Shown piece by piece: positions 25,396 to 33,700 of a stretch of DNA of 64,000 nt. Position 1 is the stretch's first letter. Every line of letters starts with the position of its first letter. Source of the stretch: Oncomelania hupensis (Eukaryota; Mollusca; Gastropoda; Littorinimorpha; Pomatiopsidae); the NCBI GenBank assembly GCA_036898135.1, contig CM072522.1, positions 34,988,313-35,052,312 of the forward strand. Direction: 5' to 3'. The notes beneath the pieces were generated by a model. It ran no database searches. It was not told the origin of the DNA and was given only the letters and a program-made list of their open reading frames with translations. A program made the position numbers and the translations under genes.

Positions 25396-28300
25396 CACAC
25401 CTTTCCAGTTCAGGAGCTGCCCAATACATGGCAAAATAGGCCATGCTATGCTAATACTGTACAATAAAGCACAACACCACAGAACTTAGTTTCTCTCAAA
25501 TTGAGCCCTCATTATAGTGGCTGCAGTAGCTCATTAAAATATCACATGACGTACACTTTGTTAAGTATGATATTGCCATTCTGTTGCACTCCAGGGACAG
25601 AACAATGGCCAGGTGCTTACCACGCCAGCGCCGAACACGACTTCAAAGAAGCTACAACTGACGGAATAGAAGTGAAGCCAGAGCCAGAGATGGAGACAAA
25701 GCCAGAGTGCAAAGTTGATGTTGAACCCGAACCGACTACACCAATGACGGCGTCCTTGCACGGGGCTGAGTGGAAAGTGGAAATAAAAGCAGAGTTCACT
25801 GATGACGACGGCGATGATGGGAACCCCATAGCAGAGACAGGAAGTGTTGGGGGTGCACTACAGCAAGCACCAGATGCTGAGCAGATGCTGTGTCTCAAGC
25901 AAGAACCAGATGCTGAGCAGATGCTATATTATATCTCAAATAAGAACCGGACAATGACTATGATGATGATCAGAAGACCCAGTGTTTAGTGTCGACACAC
26001 CCTACCACTGCAGGAGGTGAGACGTTCTTATCAATAGTGGGTGTTGCAGGTTAGAAAATACATATACGTCTTGAAGTAGTTATCAAAGTTTCCAGTTTAT
26101 GTAAGTGCGTGTGAGGTCAAGATAAATTGCTCCCTCCAAAATGTTTTAAATGTCTTAATTCACGCTAAGAGGAGACTGTTTGCTTGCATATTAATTCGTT
26201 TGTTTGTGTCTGGCGAAATGCTAAAGGTCTAAATGTCATCGCTGTAGATATAGCCTAGGATAGGATAGGATAAATCACGCTAAGGTGACTATTTGCTTGC
26301 GTATTAATTCGTTTGTTTGTTTCTGTCTAAATGCTAAAGGTCTAAATGTCATCGCTGTAGACATAGGGTAACTTGCCTCCCTTGTTCCTGTCTGAATTGG
26401 AAGGTTTGGAGAGGCTCAAAAAACTTTTTCTTCGAGGGTCTCGGATCCCGAACCTAGGTTGCTGAACCTTTTGGACAAAAAAGGTTCAGGAACCTAGATT
26501 CGGGATCTGAGAAATTTGAAAAAACGTTTTTGAACCTTCCCGAACCTTCCACTTAAAACAAGCCATTAGAATTGTACCTACATGGCTGTACGCTGAGATA
26601 GGCCGAGGGCCCGAAAGTGATGCTGATCCCAATCTTGAGTGCTTCAGGCTGCTGAGGGCATAAAGTGACCACCCTACACGCTGCCTAAATCCTTAACTGA
26701 TCACTTCACACTGGGCCTGTGCTAGCATCAAGGTAGTCTGAATAGTGAAACACGGGGCCTATTCTGTTAAGTTTTGGCTCCTACGGATGACGGTGTAAAC
26801 GCAGGTCAGGTCTGCGCGGGCACGTGCGCATTCCACTGCACAGACTTTTAAAGATCCAGACACGCATTGTCCTAGAAGGTCGAGCGAGTGCCGACTACAC
26901 AACAAATACACCCAGCAGGCACTAGGTCCCTTCTCCCTTCCCCCATACCTCGGTAGCCCAGGGCAGTGCTCAGCCATGTGGGCGTCAGGCCACTGCATCC
27001 AAAGGCTGCAAATAGCTGTGTTGGGCCCACTGAGTTAGATCCTGTATAACGGCCAGCGCCTTGAGCAGCTCTGGAGCCGGAAAATCGCTATATAAGAACG
27101 GTAAAATAATTACATTAACAAATCCTATCTTATCATTATCCCAGACCTGCCTACTCTTCCGCATTATGCGGAAGTTCTACGCATTTGAACTCTGTTTTCC
27201 GCTTTTACACCTACCTTTAAAATTCTTCCGCTTTTTTTTTTTTTTTTTTTTTTTACTAGATTTCGGTAGAAAGTCATCTGTTTTCTCTTTCGACGAACAC
27301 GCAAAGTAAAACCTTTTTTCCGATTGGTCAGTCTAAAATAAATAGAACCAATAGGCTTTAACCTCTTATTTATTACACTGCCATCATTCTCATTGTGTGG
27401 AAGCAAGCTCTTTGGTGGAAGTTACTTTGTCAAATTTGTCCAGCAATCTCATCATGTCTCAAAAACCTTCATGCAAGCGAATACATAAAACGGATGACGA
27501 AGATGCAAGTGCTAGTGGCAGTGCCAAACAAGTCAAAAAGAAAAAGAGATACTATCAGAAATGGAGAAAAGATTATTCGTCAGAATATCCTGATCTTAGT
27601 GAATCGACAAAGCATGGCCCCACACATGCCTTTTGCCGAGTTTGCAATCAGGATTTTTCTAACACGCACTGAGGCAAATTCGATTGCGATCATCATATTG
27701 AATCAATTTTGCACAAGAGCTTAGAAAAATCGTCAAGTTCCCGAAAAATATCATTTTTTGTACAACCTGAGCCATCTAGTTCTACATTATTTCACCAGTT
27801 CTGTCGTGTACTGTTTGTGTATAATTATTATTATGTTGTTTTTTTTTACGCTGCTCTCGATCTTCCTCGTCAGTTGGAAAATCTTCCTCATAACTTGCCT
27901 CTGTCTTCCTCTTGAGTTCAGCGGAGGGTAGGCAGGTCTGTAATATCCTACACTATCCCGTATTTCAAAAGTTGTTGGGGCACCACCAATGACCGTTTAA
28001 TAATAATACAGGATGCTATATACGCGCTTTTCCCCAAATAAATCAGGCTCAAAGCGCGGCGATCTATACCAACATACACGCTCACCTGTCTCATCTACCC
28101 TCACACACATCAAATACACATCAATCACTCAAACCGGTGGTGTAAAGTCAGGGAGATCGCTATTGAAAACGGAAAGAAAATCGATTTTTTAAAAATTTTA
28201 TTGAAATTTTTATATTGACTGCATCCTGTACCATTATTGAAGGGAGGGAGGAAACCGGAGTGCCCGGAGAAAACCCTCGGTGACCTCACTAGTCTCGTAC

Positions 28301-28772
28301 CTAAGTCACATACGTTCGCCCCTTGCGGGAATCGAACATGCGACCTTCGGCATAGGAAACCTGCCGACTTGTCCACTGCGTCTGAGGCCACCCCTAACCA
28401 GCGTTCTCCATCTTTCTCTGTCATCAGCAGCCCTCGTGGCTTCACTCTGTGTCAAACCAGTCCATTCTCGAAATGTTGTCTTCCCACCTCTTTTTCTGTC
28501 ACCCTCTTTGTACACCACAATGCAATTTCTTGTAAAAGATAATAAAGTTGTCTTATCTTATCTTATCTTCTTCTACCTCCTTGCCTCCTTTTGAGTGTAA
28601 AAATAAGCAAATGCGTACATCAATAAAAAATACAGTGCAAACAGGGTCTATACTTTTTACTGATTGACTCCCTTTTGTTTCAGCCCTGAATGCTGGTCAT
28701 CGTCATGCCGGCAGTGAGACAGAGGTGATGAATGCGGAGACAGAAGTGTGTGTGGAGCAGATTCAGTGTGAA
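13394..28772 (+). CDS. THAP-domain protein gene, six supportable exons
   Basis: Exons by sequence: 13394-13539, 14077-14269, 18910-19059, 22788-22875, 25595-about 26011 and 28684-28772. All five joins are GT-AG with matching phase. Exons 1 and 2 encode a THAP zinc-finger DNA-binding domain. Exon 1 gives FCSAIYCKN (the C-x4-C pair) and FYKYPRD; exon 2 gives WMQYCRRQF, LCNDHFESNQF (the C-x2-H pair) and the AVPTLF end. Exon 3 is basic (RRKAPKKRHFQQPF) and may be a nuclear signal. Exon 4 is acidic, and exon 5 is acidic with KPEPE and a duplicated QEPDAEQML. THAP proteins are sequence-specific nuclear regulators or transposase descendants. Near 25,930 the reading changes frame and meets a TAA in the frame that would reach the exon 5 donor, so this copy may be damaged or exon 5 may end the protein. 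No start-side alternative is better than the ATG at 13,394. Confidence 0.75.
14077..14269 (+). CDS. THAP gene exon 2 (C-terminal half of the THAP finger)
   Basis: Acceptor CCCCTGACAG and donor AAAGTAAGT. The exon supplies the second Cys-His pair (LCNDHF) and the AVPTLF box. Entry phase 2 joins exon 1 (AG plus A gives Arg) and exit phase is 0. Confidence 0.85.
15423..16457. mobile_element. 1,035-bp TAGGTA element, copy 1, 7-bp TSD
   Basis: It is about 95% identical by eye to 31,629-32,664 along its whole length. The termini TAGGTACTCCAAGCCC and GGCTTTTGACTACCTA are imperfect inverted repeats (12 of 16). The flanks are a perfect 7-bp duplication ATAATAC (15,416-15,422 and 16,458-16,464). No ORF is conserved between the copies beyond a short unconvincing one, so it is probably non-autonomous. 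The superfamily is not recognised. Confidence 0.88.
16842..17330 (+). CDS. Zinc finger fused to hAT dimerisation tail (catalytic core deleted)
   Basis: The 162-aa ORF starts MAGCGRPRKRKAAKSDDEAD, a basic then acidic nuclear-type head. A finger-like segment follows (TVCGFDFLTSHGGFDDVARH, then ASARH). It then jumps directly to the hAT C-terminus: IPVSNCSCERVFSLIRKTKT and RATMGSKTLNAMLQLKS. In full hAT transposases several hundred residues with the DDE residues lie between these. The missing core shows an internal deletion derivative. It could still make a DNA-binding, dimerising protein. Confidence 0.7.
   Translation: MAGCGRPRKRKAAKSDDEADSSSKKTKPATKRLQDFLHSYTEAHPCIIASKLSTKYARRTVCGFDFLTSHGGFDDVARHVASARHKAYLLSKIMLRIFLIPVSNCSCERVFSLIRKTKTDFRATMGSKTLNAMLQLKSRNSNTDCYKTKLSNTSEKVQKGNC
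17630..18167. other. Intron 2 sequence of the THAP gene
   Basis: Contains CTTTCCTTTCCTTTC runs and an internally repetitive AGCTATA phrase. No exon or element boundary is recognised. Confidence 0.4.
18173..18617 (+). mobile_element. CAGTGTTCCC-terminus element with 5-bp TSD
   Basis: It starts CAGTGTTCCC and ends GGGAACACTG (exact 10-bp inverted repeat), flanked by ACATT on both sides (18,168-18,172 and 18,618-18,622). The inside has a short open stretch ending ALKEFAATKRLRLK followed by a stop, which looks like the last codons of a transposon protein. It is a non-autonomous hAT-like element in THAP intron 2. Confidence 0.75.
18910..19059 (+). CDS. THAP gene exon 3
   Basis: Acceptor TATTTTGCAG, donor AAGGTGGGT, exactly 50 codons, phase 0 at both ends. 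It encodes HSKDGGPTEKNPDPGMADGS and a basic stretch (RRKAPKKRHFQQPFHAKGRK). A second possible donor (CCCAGGTATGG at about 18,951) would shorten it. Confidence 0.6.
19110..19859. mobile_element. Candidate element with short GTTAGAATT termini
   Basis: GTTAGAATTTA at 19,110 and TAATTCTAAC ending at 19,859 form an inverted pair just inside TATATATAT flanks. Both ends also carry GGGTGCC/GGGTGCA and AGTGCCCAG/GGTGTCC-like phrases. The TSD is unclear because both flanks are TA-rich. Confidence 0.35.
19885..19965 (+). mobile_element. tRNA-like SINE head
   Basis: GTAGCCCACCGCTGATAGATGG and GGTAGAGCGTC precede a good box B (GGTTCGAATCCC at about 19,935). The sequence after it is AAATAAAAAGTGACCC, not a tRNA 3' end. 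Confidence 0.45.
20215..20495 (+). mobile_element. Truncated LINE/SINE 3' end, family C, copy 1
   Basis: About 280 bp match 25,067-25,395 closely: GGGCATATAAATAGCTGT, a two- to three-fold GTACATAGTTGTAAATAGTC repeat, TTTTGGTGTATTGTAGCAAA, GGTCATAGGCTGGAGTACCC and the terminus GCTATATAAAAATCCGTTATT leading into ATT repeats. Both copies break off at different 5' points, as retroposed 3' ends do. Confidence 0.75.
20975..21215 (+). mobile_element. SINE family A copy, 5' truncated
   Basis: Carries GAAAGATCCTGATGCTCATG, TCCTAGACGGGTGAGTGCC, GCGCCCAAAGCTTGC and CTTGAGCTGCTCTTGAGC. It ends with a diverged tail (AAAGCACTGTAATAAATG). Confidence 0.7.
21802..21925. repeat. Three-unit tandem repeat, about 46 bp
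   Basis: AATAAATAATCATTCTTACA and TAGCACTGTAATAAATGTGA alternate three times. The last unit is shortened. Confidence 0.8.
21935..22250 (-). mobile_element. SINE family A copy, minus orientation
   Basis: Reverse complement of the family A body: GCAGCCTTTGGGCGCATAG, GGTCTAGGACATGAGTG and CTCAGTTTATACTCTCATCC. The 3' tail side is diverged. Confidence 0.65.
22450..22616. mobile_element. CAGACCTGCCTAC MITE, 167 bp, 6-bp TSD
   Basis: The termini are CAGACCTGCCTACTC and GTTAGACAGGTCTG. The flanks are a perfect 6-bp duplication AAGCCG (22,444-22,449 and 22,617-22,622). It shares termini with the larger elements at 27,142 and ending at 45,143. Confidence 0.85.
22788..22875 (+). CDS. THAP gene exon 4
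   Basis: Acceptor TTTTCAACGCAG, donor CCAAGGTGAG, phase 0 in and 1 out. It encodes MVEEDQQQLAEIEVDIAEE and EYSLYWGQ, an acidic segment. Its exit phase fits exon 5 at 25,595. Confidence 0.6.
22905..23226 (-). mobile_element. SINE family B, minus-oriented copy
   Basis: Reverse complement of the family B body: GGATGCTACATACGCAC, CGTGGCGACCTGTACCAAC, GGCAGGGATATCGCTATTAG, ATTGAAGGGAGGGAAGAAAC and ACCCTCGGTGATCTCAATAG. It runs to the box B region. The piggyBac MITE at 23,234 abuts it. Confidence 0.7.
23234..23719 (+). mobile_element. piggyBac-type MITE retaining the transposase N-terminus
   Basis: TTAA occurs on both sides (23,230-23,233 and 23,720-23,723), with termini CCTCTTGAACCC and GGGTTCAAAGGG as an inverted pair. 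The inside has a short ORF, MKRSTNQGSVAKRLYTTQEV then DDNEDEEMTF. This resembles the basic-then-acidic N-terminus of piggyBac transposases; the rest is deleted. The palindromes ACCGATATATCGGT and ACCGATAAATCGGT lie near the left end. Confidence 0.8.
23900..24110 (+). pseudogene. C-terminal remnant of a CR1/L2-like LINE ORF2
   Basis: The reading ends SPNITTFKSNLKTHLFLKF followed by a stop, the usual end of CR1/L2-type RT ORFs. A (CT)n run at about 24,001-24,036 has expanded inside it. A 3' UTR-like stretch follows to about 24,260. Confidence 0.65.
24390..24470. repeat. Short tandem repeat, 21-23-bp unit, four copies
   Basis: TATCCCTGCAGCACTAATAA-like units repeat four times with small changes. 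Confidence 0.8.
24553..24725 (+). mobile_element. SINE family B head and short body
   Basis: Box A (TAGCTCAGTGGGTAGGGTGC), box B (GGGTTCGAATCCC) and the family B junction GACGAACTTAGGTGACATAG, then a shortened body with TCGTTTCCTCCCTCACTTC and an ATT/GTT-rich tail. Confidence 0.7.
25067..25395 (+). mobile_element. Truncated LINE/SINE 3' end, family C, copy 2
   Basis: Same 3' block as 20,215-20,495, ending GCTATATAAAAATCCGTTATT in an ATT microsatellite (about 25,340-25,391). The GTACATAGTTGTAAATAGTC subrepeat is present twice. Confidence 0.75.
25595..26011 (+). CDS. THAP gene exon 5 (acidic; frame damaged near 25,930)
   Basis: Acceptor GCACTCCAG. Entry phase 1 completes a Gly codon with exon 4. 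It encodes TEQWPGAYHASAEHDFKEAT, VKPEPEMETKPECKVD, EWKVEIKAEFTDDDGDDG and two QEPDAEQML units. The frame used ends at 25,987 (PSV then stop). Another frame after about 25,930 reads EPDNDYDDDQKTQCLVSTHP to a GCAGGAG/GTGAGA donor but needs a frameshift and passes a TAA where the first repeat has CAA. Either the copy is mutated or the gene ends here. Confidence 0.55.
26160..26370. repeat. Local direct duplication of about 95 bp
   Basis: TAATTCGTTTGTTTGT, ATGCTAAAGGTCTAAATGTC and ATCGCTGTAGA.ATAG occur in both halves (26,160-26,256 and 26,271-26,368). A GGATAGGATAGGATA stretch, the tail pentamer of LINE family B, lies between them. Confidence 0.8.
26399..26550. repeat. 152-bp near-complete hairpin
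   Basis: Two arms of about 72 bp are inverted copies around an 8-nt loop (26,472-26,479). The inner 33 bp of each arm (26,439-26,471 and 26,480-26,512) pair with about three mismatches; the outer arms (GGAAGGTTTGGAGAGGC against GGAAGGTTCGGGAAGG) pair less well. It is a MITE-like foldback or a hairpin RNA source. No clear TSD is seen. Confidence 0.85.
26735..27112 (+). mobile_element. SINE family A, long copy
   Basis: Body blocks CTTTTAAAGATCCAGAC, TGTCCTAGAAGGTCGAGCG, CACTAGGTCCCTTCTCCC and AGTTAGATCCTGTATAACGG, and the tail AAAATCGCTATATAAGAACG. The tRNA-like head is not recognisable. Confidence 0.7.
27142..27940 (+). mobile_element. CAGACCTGCCTAC hAT-like element carrying only a zinc-finger ORF
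   Basis: It starts CAGACCTGCCTACTCTTCC and ends GGTAGGCAGGTCTG. The flanks CATTATCC and TAATATCC match at 6 of 8 positions. The inside carries an N-terminal transposase fragment (27,454-27,672) and AT-rich filler. Confidence 0.75.
27454..27672 (+). pseudogene. N-terminal zinc-finger fragment of a hAT transposase
   Basis: MSQKPSCKRIHKTDDEDASA, a basic KKKKRYYQKWRKDY stretch, then HAFCRVCNQDFSNTH and a stop where Gly is expected. After the stop the frame continues GKFDCDHHIES then a His/Lys, completing a C2HH-like finger. The catalytic core is missing. Same protein class as 16,842 and 43,753. Confidence 0.65.
28004..28385 (-). mobile_element. SINE family B, minus-oriented, near full length
   Basis: Starts at the tail side (ATACAGGATGCTATATACGC) and runs through AAAGCGCGGCGATCTATACC, GGGAGATCGCTATTG, GAAGGGAGGGAGGAAACCGG and TTCGCCCCTTGCGGGAATCG to the box B and box A complements near 28,380. 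Confidence 0.75.
28390..28590 (-). pseudogene. LINE family B 3' fragment split by another retroposed 3' end
   Basis: Minus reading: FREWTGLTQSEATRAADDRE RWRTLV matches the family B C-terminus. Between CTGTCACCCTC and TTCTTCTACCTCC a foreign piece of about 63 bp (28,506-28,568: TGCAATTTCTTGTAAAAG, AATAAAGTTGTC, then TTATC repeats) interrupts it. Confidence 0.7.
28684..28772 (+). CDS. THAP gene exon 6 (last one recognised)
   Basis: Acceptor TTTTGTTTCAG, donor GTGAAGTAAAT. Entry fits a phase-1 donor (2 nt, then 29 codons). It encodes LNAGHRHAGSETEVMNAETE VCVEQIQCE. Later exons are not found; the large transposon begins about 1.1 kb downstream. Confidence 0.5.
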
Positions 28773-28976
28773 GTAAATACAAACCTTTTCCACTGCGGAG
28801 AGAAAAAACAATGAAGGGCAATATTATAATAGTTTACTGAGGGTTTGCCTGGCTAGTAGTTAGCTTAAAACCCTTTGAACTGCTTTATGACGACTATTTT
28901 TTTTAGTCGTACAGTAATAATGTGTAGAAATATGTCTACTACATGTTATCTCCTCATCTTAATTGTGACTGGTTTG

Positions 28977-29845
<869 letters not shown>

Positions 29846-30711
29846 TGACTAAGTGACTGAAGGTGTGCATGACATATGGACATTATGCTTGAAAATAAAG
29901 TTTCAGCTGTAGATCATTTGAATGTGTTTTTTAAACCTTTGCCCTCATTCCCATCATTATGTAAAAGCAAAAGATAATGGCACTTTTGGTTTGAGTGCTA
30001 TTAGCAGGTGAAGTTGAGAAATTGCAATGTGTCGGATGTTAGACCTTACAAAAACCAAATACCAGAGAGTGCTGTTAAAATGAAAGCATTTGCTTAATTT
30101 ATTGTGTATTGCATGAGATGGTGATAAACAACATGCCAAACAAGACTAGTAACTGAATGTTTGATATTTTAGTTTTTTTTTACAAGGGTACGTTTTTGAA
30201 AGGTCTAACATCCAACACGGATCAATTTTTCAAGTTTACACTGAGTGTGTTGCAGTTAAGGAAATAAAAGGTCCATGGGCCAATATAAAATTCAGTTACA
30301 GTATGTATCCTTTGTAATTGTCATTATCATGATTTCAGTTTTGTTGACCACAGACCATATTAAAAAAAAAAGTGTTGGATGTTAGGATTTCAAAAATGGA
30401 GAAAGTGGAGTTGTAGTGTCTGCGTGTAAAGTAGTTTTACATGGCAAATTAACTCAAAAAACAAAAAAGAGAAACAAGAAATGTTCATAAGCAATCACCA
30501 CCATTCTTTTATTAAAAACAAACAGTTAAAACAAGTGTCAGCTCTCAACAATTCATAACAATGAAGAAAGTATCATGCATTGTAAAAGCAACGTGTTCAT
30601 TATTACTATCAGAGTGCCGTGTACATGAATACAGACATTGCTGCCAGACAAAAATTGGTTTCCAATCTAAAAGCAGGTACCAAGGTAGAATTGTAATGCA
30701 GGCACACACAC

Positions 30712-33700
30712 TCACACATACTTAAAAACCTGACACCTCTGAGTGGATGATTCTTCCACTAGCTGAAGGGCAATTTCTCTGCCCAAATGTGATGTTGGTT
30801 CCCAAGAATAATCCCCCTCCTTCCAACACCACCCAGTCCCCTTCTTCTTCATGAACTGAGCCAGTGAAAGCCTCATCAGCTCGTCCGTTTCAAGAACAGC
30901 GCAGGGATAGAGAGTAGCTGCCCAGGGACACAGATATGTACCGCCAACATGAGGCACTTGTTCTGGTCCTCTGAAAGAACAAGGGGCACAAAATTATTGG
31001 GAACCCAGTGTTCAGTAGATCCCACTGGGCGGTGCAAGGATGACCAAAATATTATAAGCTTCTGGTTTTTGGAGACGCCGGGAGCCCTCATGATTCAGTT
31101 GCAATGCCTTTCATAAAGCCGCCAGCCCAAGGGAGGGAAAACTGATTGAACTGGCATCTTGAGTGCCATAGACAAAGCAAAAAACTCCCAGAGTCCAGCG
31201 TAGGTGGAGGTTTTTTTGCTACATGCAAGACTTCCGCGTGGAAAGCTTCAGCTGGTGCCTTTGCTGGGCAAACAGAAGTAAGCACAGCCACCTCCAAAAC
31301 CTGTCGAGGATCCAGGCCATTGCTGGCTGGTGATGTCCAGTTGCTGCCATCCAAAAACAGATCTTCATGACAGCACATCTCCACAACTATCCGGAGTCTC
31401 AACTCTGTGTGGTGTTCCATGTCTCCAAACAACAGCCAACTCGCAGCGCTAAAGAAACAATTCCCATCTGCTGGGACAGACAGCGGGTGACAGGCCTTTC
31501 ATGCTAATATCAAGAAGGTCAACAGCAGTCTTGTCCTGAGCCAAATGCAGGAGGTCTTTAGCAGACAGTGGATCAGGGACTGGAAAGTGACGAATCCTCT
31601 TCCCAAGTTCAAAACACTTATCTTTCAGTAGGTACTCCAAGCCCTTCATTAGCTCTTGTCCGGTCGGCAGTTTTGACTCAGTTTTCACTTCACTTTCAAC
31701 ACTTATTATTAATGTAAAACTGCATCAAAACGAACAGTGGCTGTATTCAAATAAAAATTGAAAGCTTTATCTTTACATCTGTGTTGTTTTTAATGCATGT
31801 TTATGCGAAAGATTCCGAGAAAACAGCTTTTGAATACGCCCCTATCCGAGCGCTGAATGGCGGTGCGGAAAAAGTTGTCAGCGTCGTTTGCTGAGAGGGG
31901 CTCGTTTCAAAGTCTAAGTGCTTTGCGATACTTCATTGGATGGACTAAAAATAAGAACCAATGAGAAGTTCGGATACTTAGCTTCATTTACATATAGGTA
32001 TTGTGGGGCTCTCGTGTGTAAAAGTTTTGTTACGAGCCGAACAAAGTGGATAAAGCGGTTTTGATGTAAGTTTGATTTTAACTAGAAGTTTAAAACTTAG
32101 CAAGAAATAAAGAGCAGACTTTCCTTTATAAAACTAGGGTATTTATTAATTTGTGCATTACTGTATCGCGGAGCGCTTTGCCGTAGAAAAGCCTACCCAA
32201 ACGGTGTTCGGGAATTCTTGCGGTCATTGCGTACTCGTAGGCCTGTTAAGCGACACGCGTGCTGAGCGTAGTAGCACACCAGTAGGCCTATAATTTGCCG
32301 GCGCGCACTGCAAATTTGATGATTTCCCAACTTTGAAGCACCAAAACGGCTGAACATTACATGGGAGAGGCCTGAAGAAAATTGGGCTTGGAGTATAACA
32401 TATGAAGGGGTTACCTGTCAAAAATCAGCTTCCTGGTATCAATATTGGCTTCACTTTGAGACTCCAAAGTTGTCAATTTCTTCAATTCCAAAACGTTGCC
32501 AAAAAAACACCAACATTCGGCATTTTCAAACATTAATAACTTTTTACCTATTTGTCCTATGGGGAAAAAAAATATACCACTGTGTTCAGAATGAAAAGCT
32601 CTTTAAATCTATGTCAGTTTTGTGATGAGGAAATCATTTTTTAAAAATGGCTTTTGACTACCTACTTTCAGGTCCTTGTACGTTCTGCATGCCCTCAGTA
32701 TCACAGTCGCTTCTGAAAAAAAAAACGAAGACACTGGCCTGCATCAACAACCGAGTCTACTTCTTCCTCCTCCGAAATTTGCAAGTTCATGTCGACACGC
32801 TGATTCAAGTCAACATTGCCTTCTGCCTCTTCTTCTCCACCAGACGATGCAGAGTCAATCAACATTTCCTCATCATACTCAGCCTCTGTGTCGGTGTCAG
32901 CATCAAAATGGTCGGCCTCAAACGACACTTCATCCTCCTCCACTTCCTCCTCCTCTTGAACTGAACAGTGGATATGAAAAATTCTCCACTGAGCAACATG
33001 GCTCAGTTCTCTTAGTGGACAGGACACCTGCACTAAGGGATCGAATCTGGTGAAACTTTCTGCTCCCTGGAATGGTCTTGATGTCACTGCTTTTCAGAGA
33101 CCTTTGTATTGGAGGCAGAAACTCAAAGCTTCTACTCTTGTGCTCAGCTTGAAAAGACAGTGCATCCCTGCAGTGAAGGAACATCTGCTGCGCATCCCTG
33201 ACGAAGACAAGTCCTGTTGCCAGGTCCCTGGTGACCTGCCAGTTTATTGCCCCCCCCCCCCCCCCCCGAGACCAGTCCCAGTCATTCTTCCCATGCCTGG
33301 ATCCAAAGTAAACCCTCTCCACACTGAAGCCAGGAGTTTTCATTGGTGTGAACAGCAGGAAAGGGACTTTGGACTTAAATTGTGCTGCACCTCCGTCACT
33401 GGCAAAGATGATCTTTTGCAGACCCGCCCCCATTTTCTCCACCAAAAATGAAACAATCTTGACAGCAATGAACTGAGACATCTGTGCATCCTTAAGTCAG
33501 ATCATTGCTGAGGAATGCCAGCTCTTCTCGCCTCAGCTCTTCACAACCTTCATCAGGGCGCCTGTAAAAGATTACAGCAGGAAACGGAGTGACCTGTTTG
33601 TATGCCCAATGGGCACTCTGCGGCTCATCTTGAAACCTGCAGAGGAAATTTTCTGCAGTCACAAGTGACCAGAGCCCATCCCTGTGGCAGGTCAGCTTTC

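Noticed and set aside
31449..31688. 79-aa frame starting MKTESKLPTGQEL as a gene start
   Set aside because: Its first part lies in the inserted TAGGTA element; the open frame crosses the insertion edge by chance.
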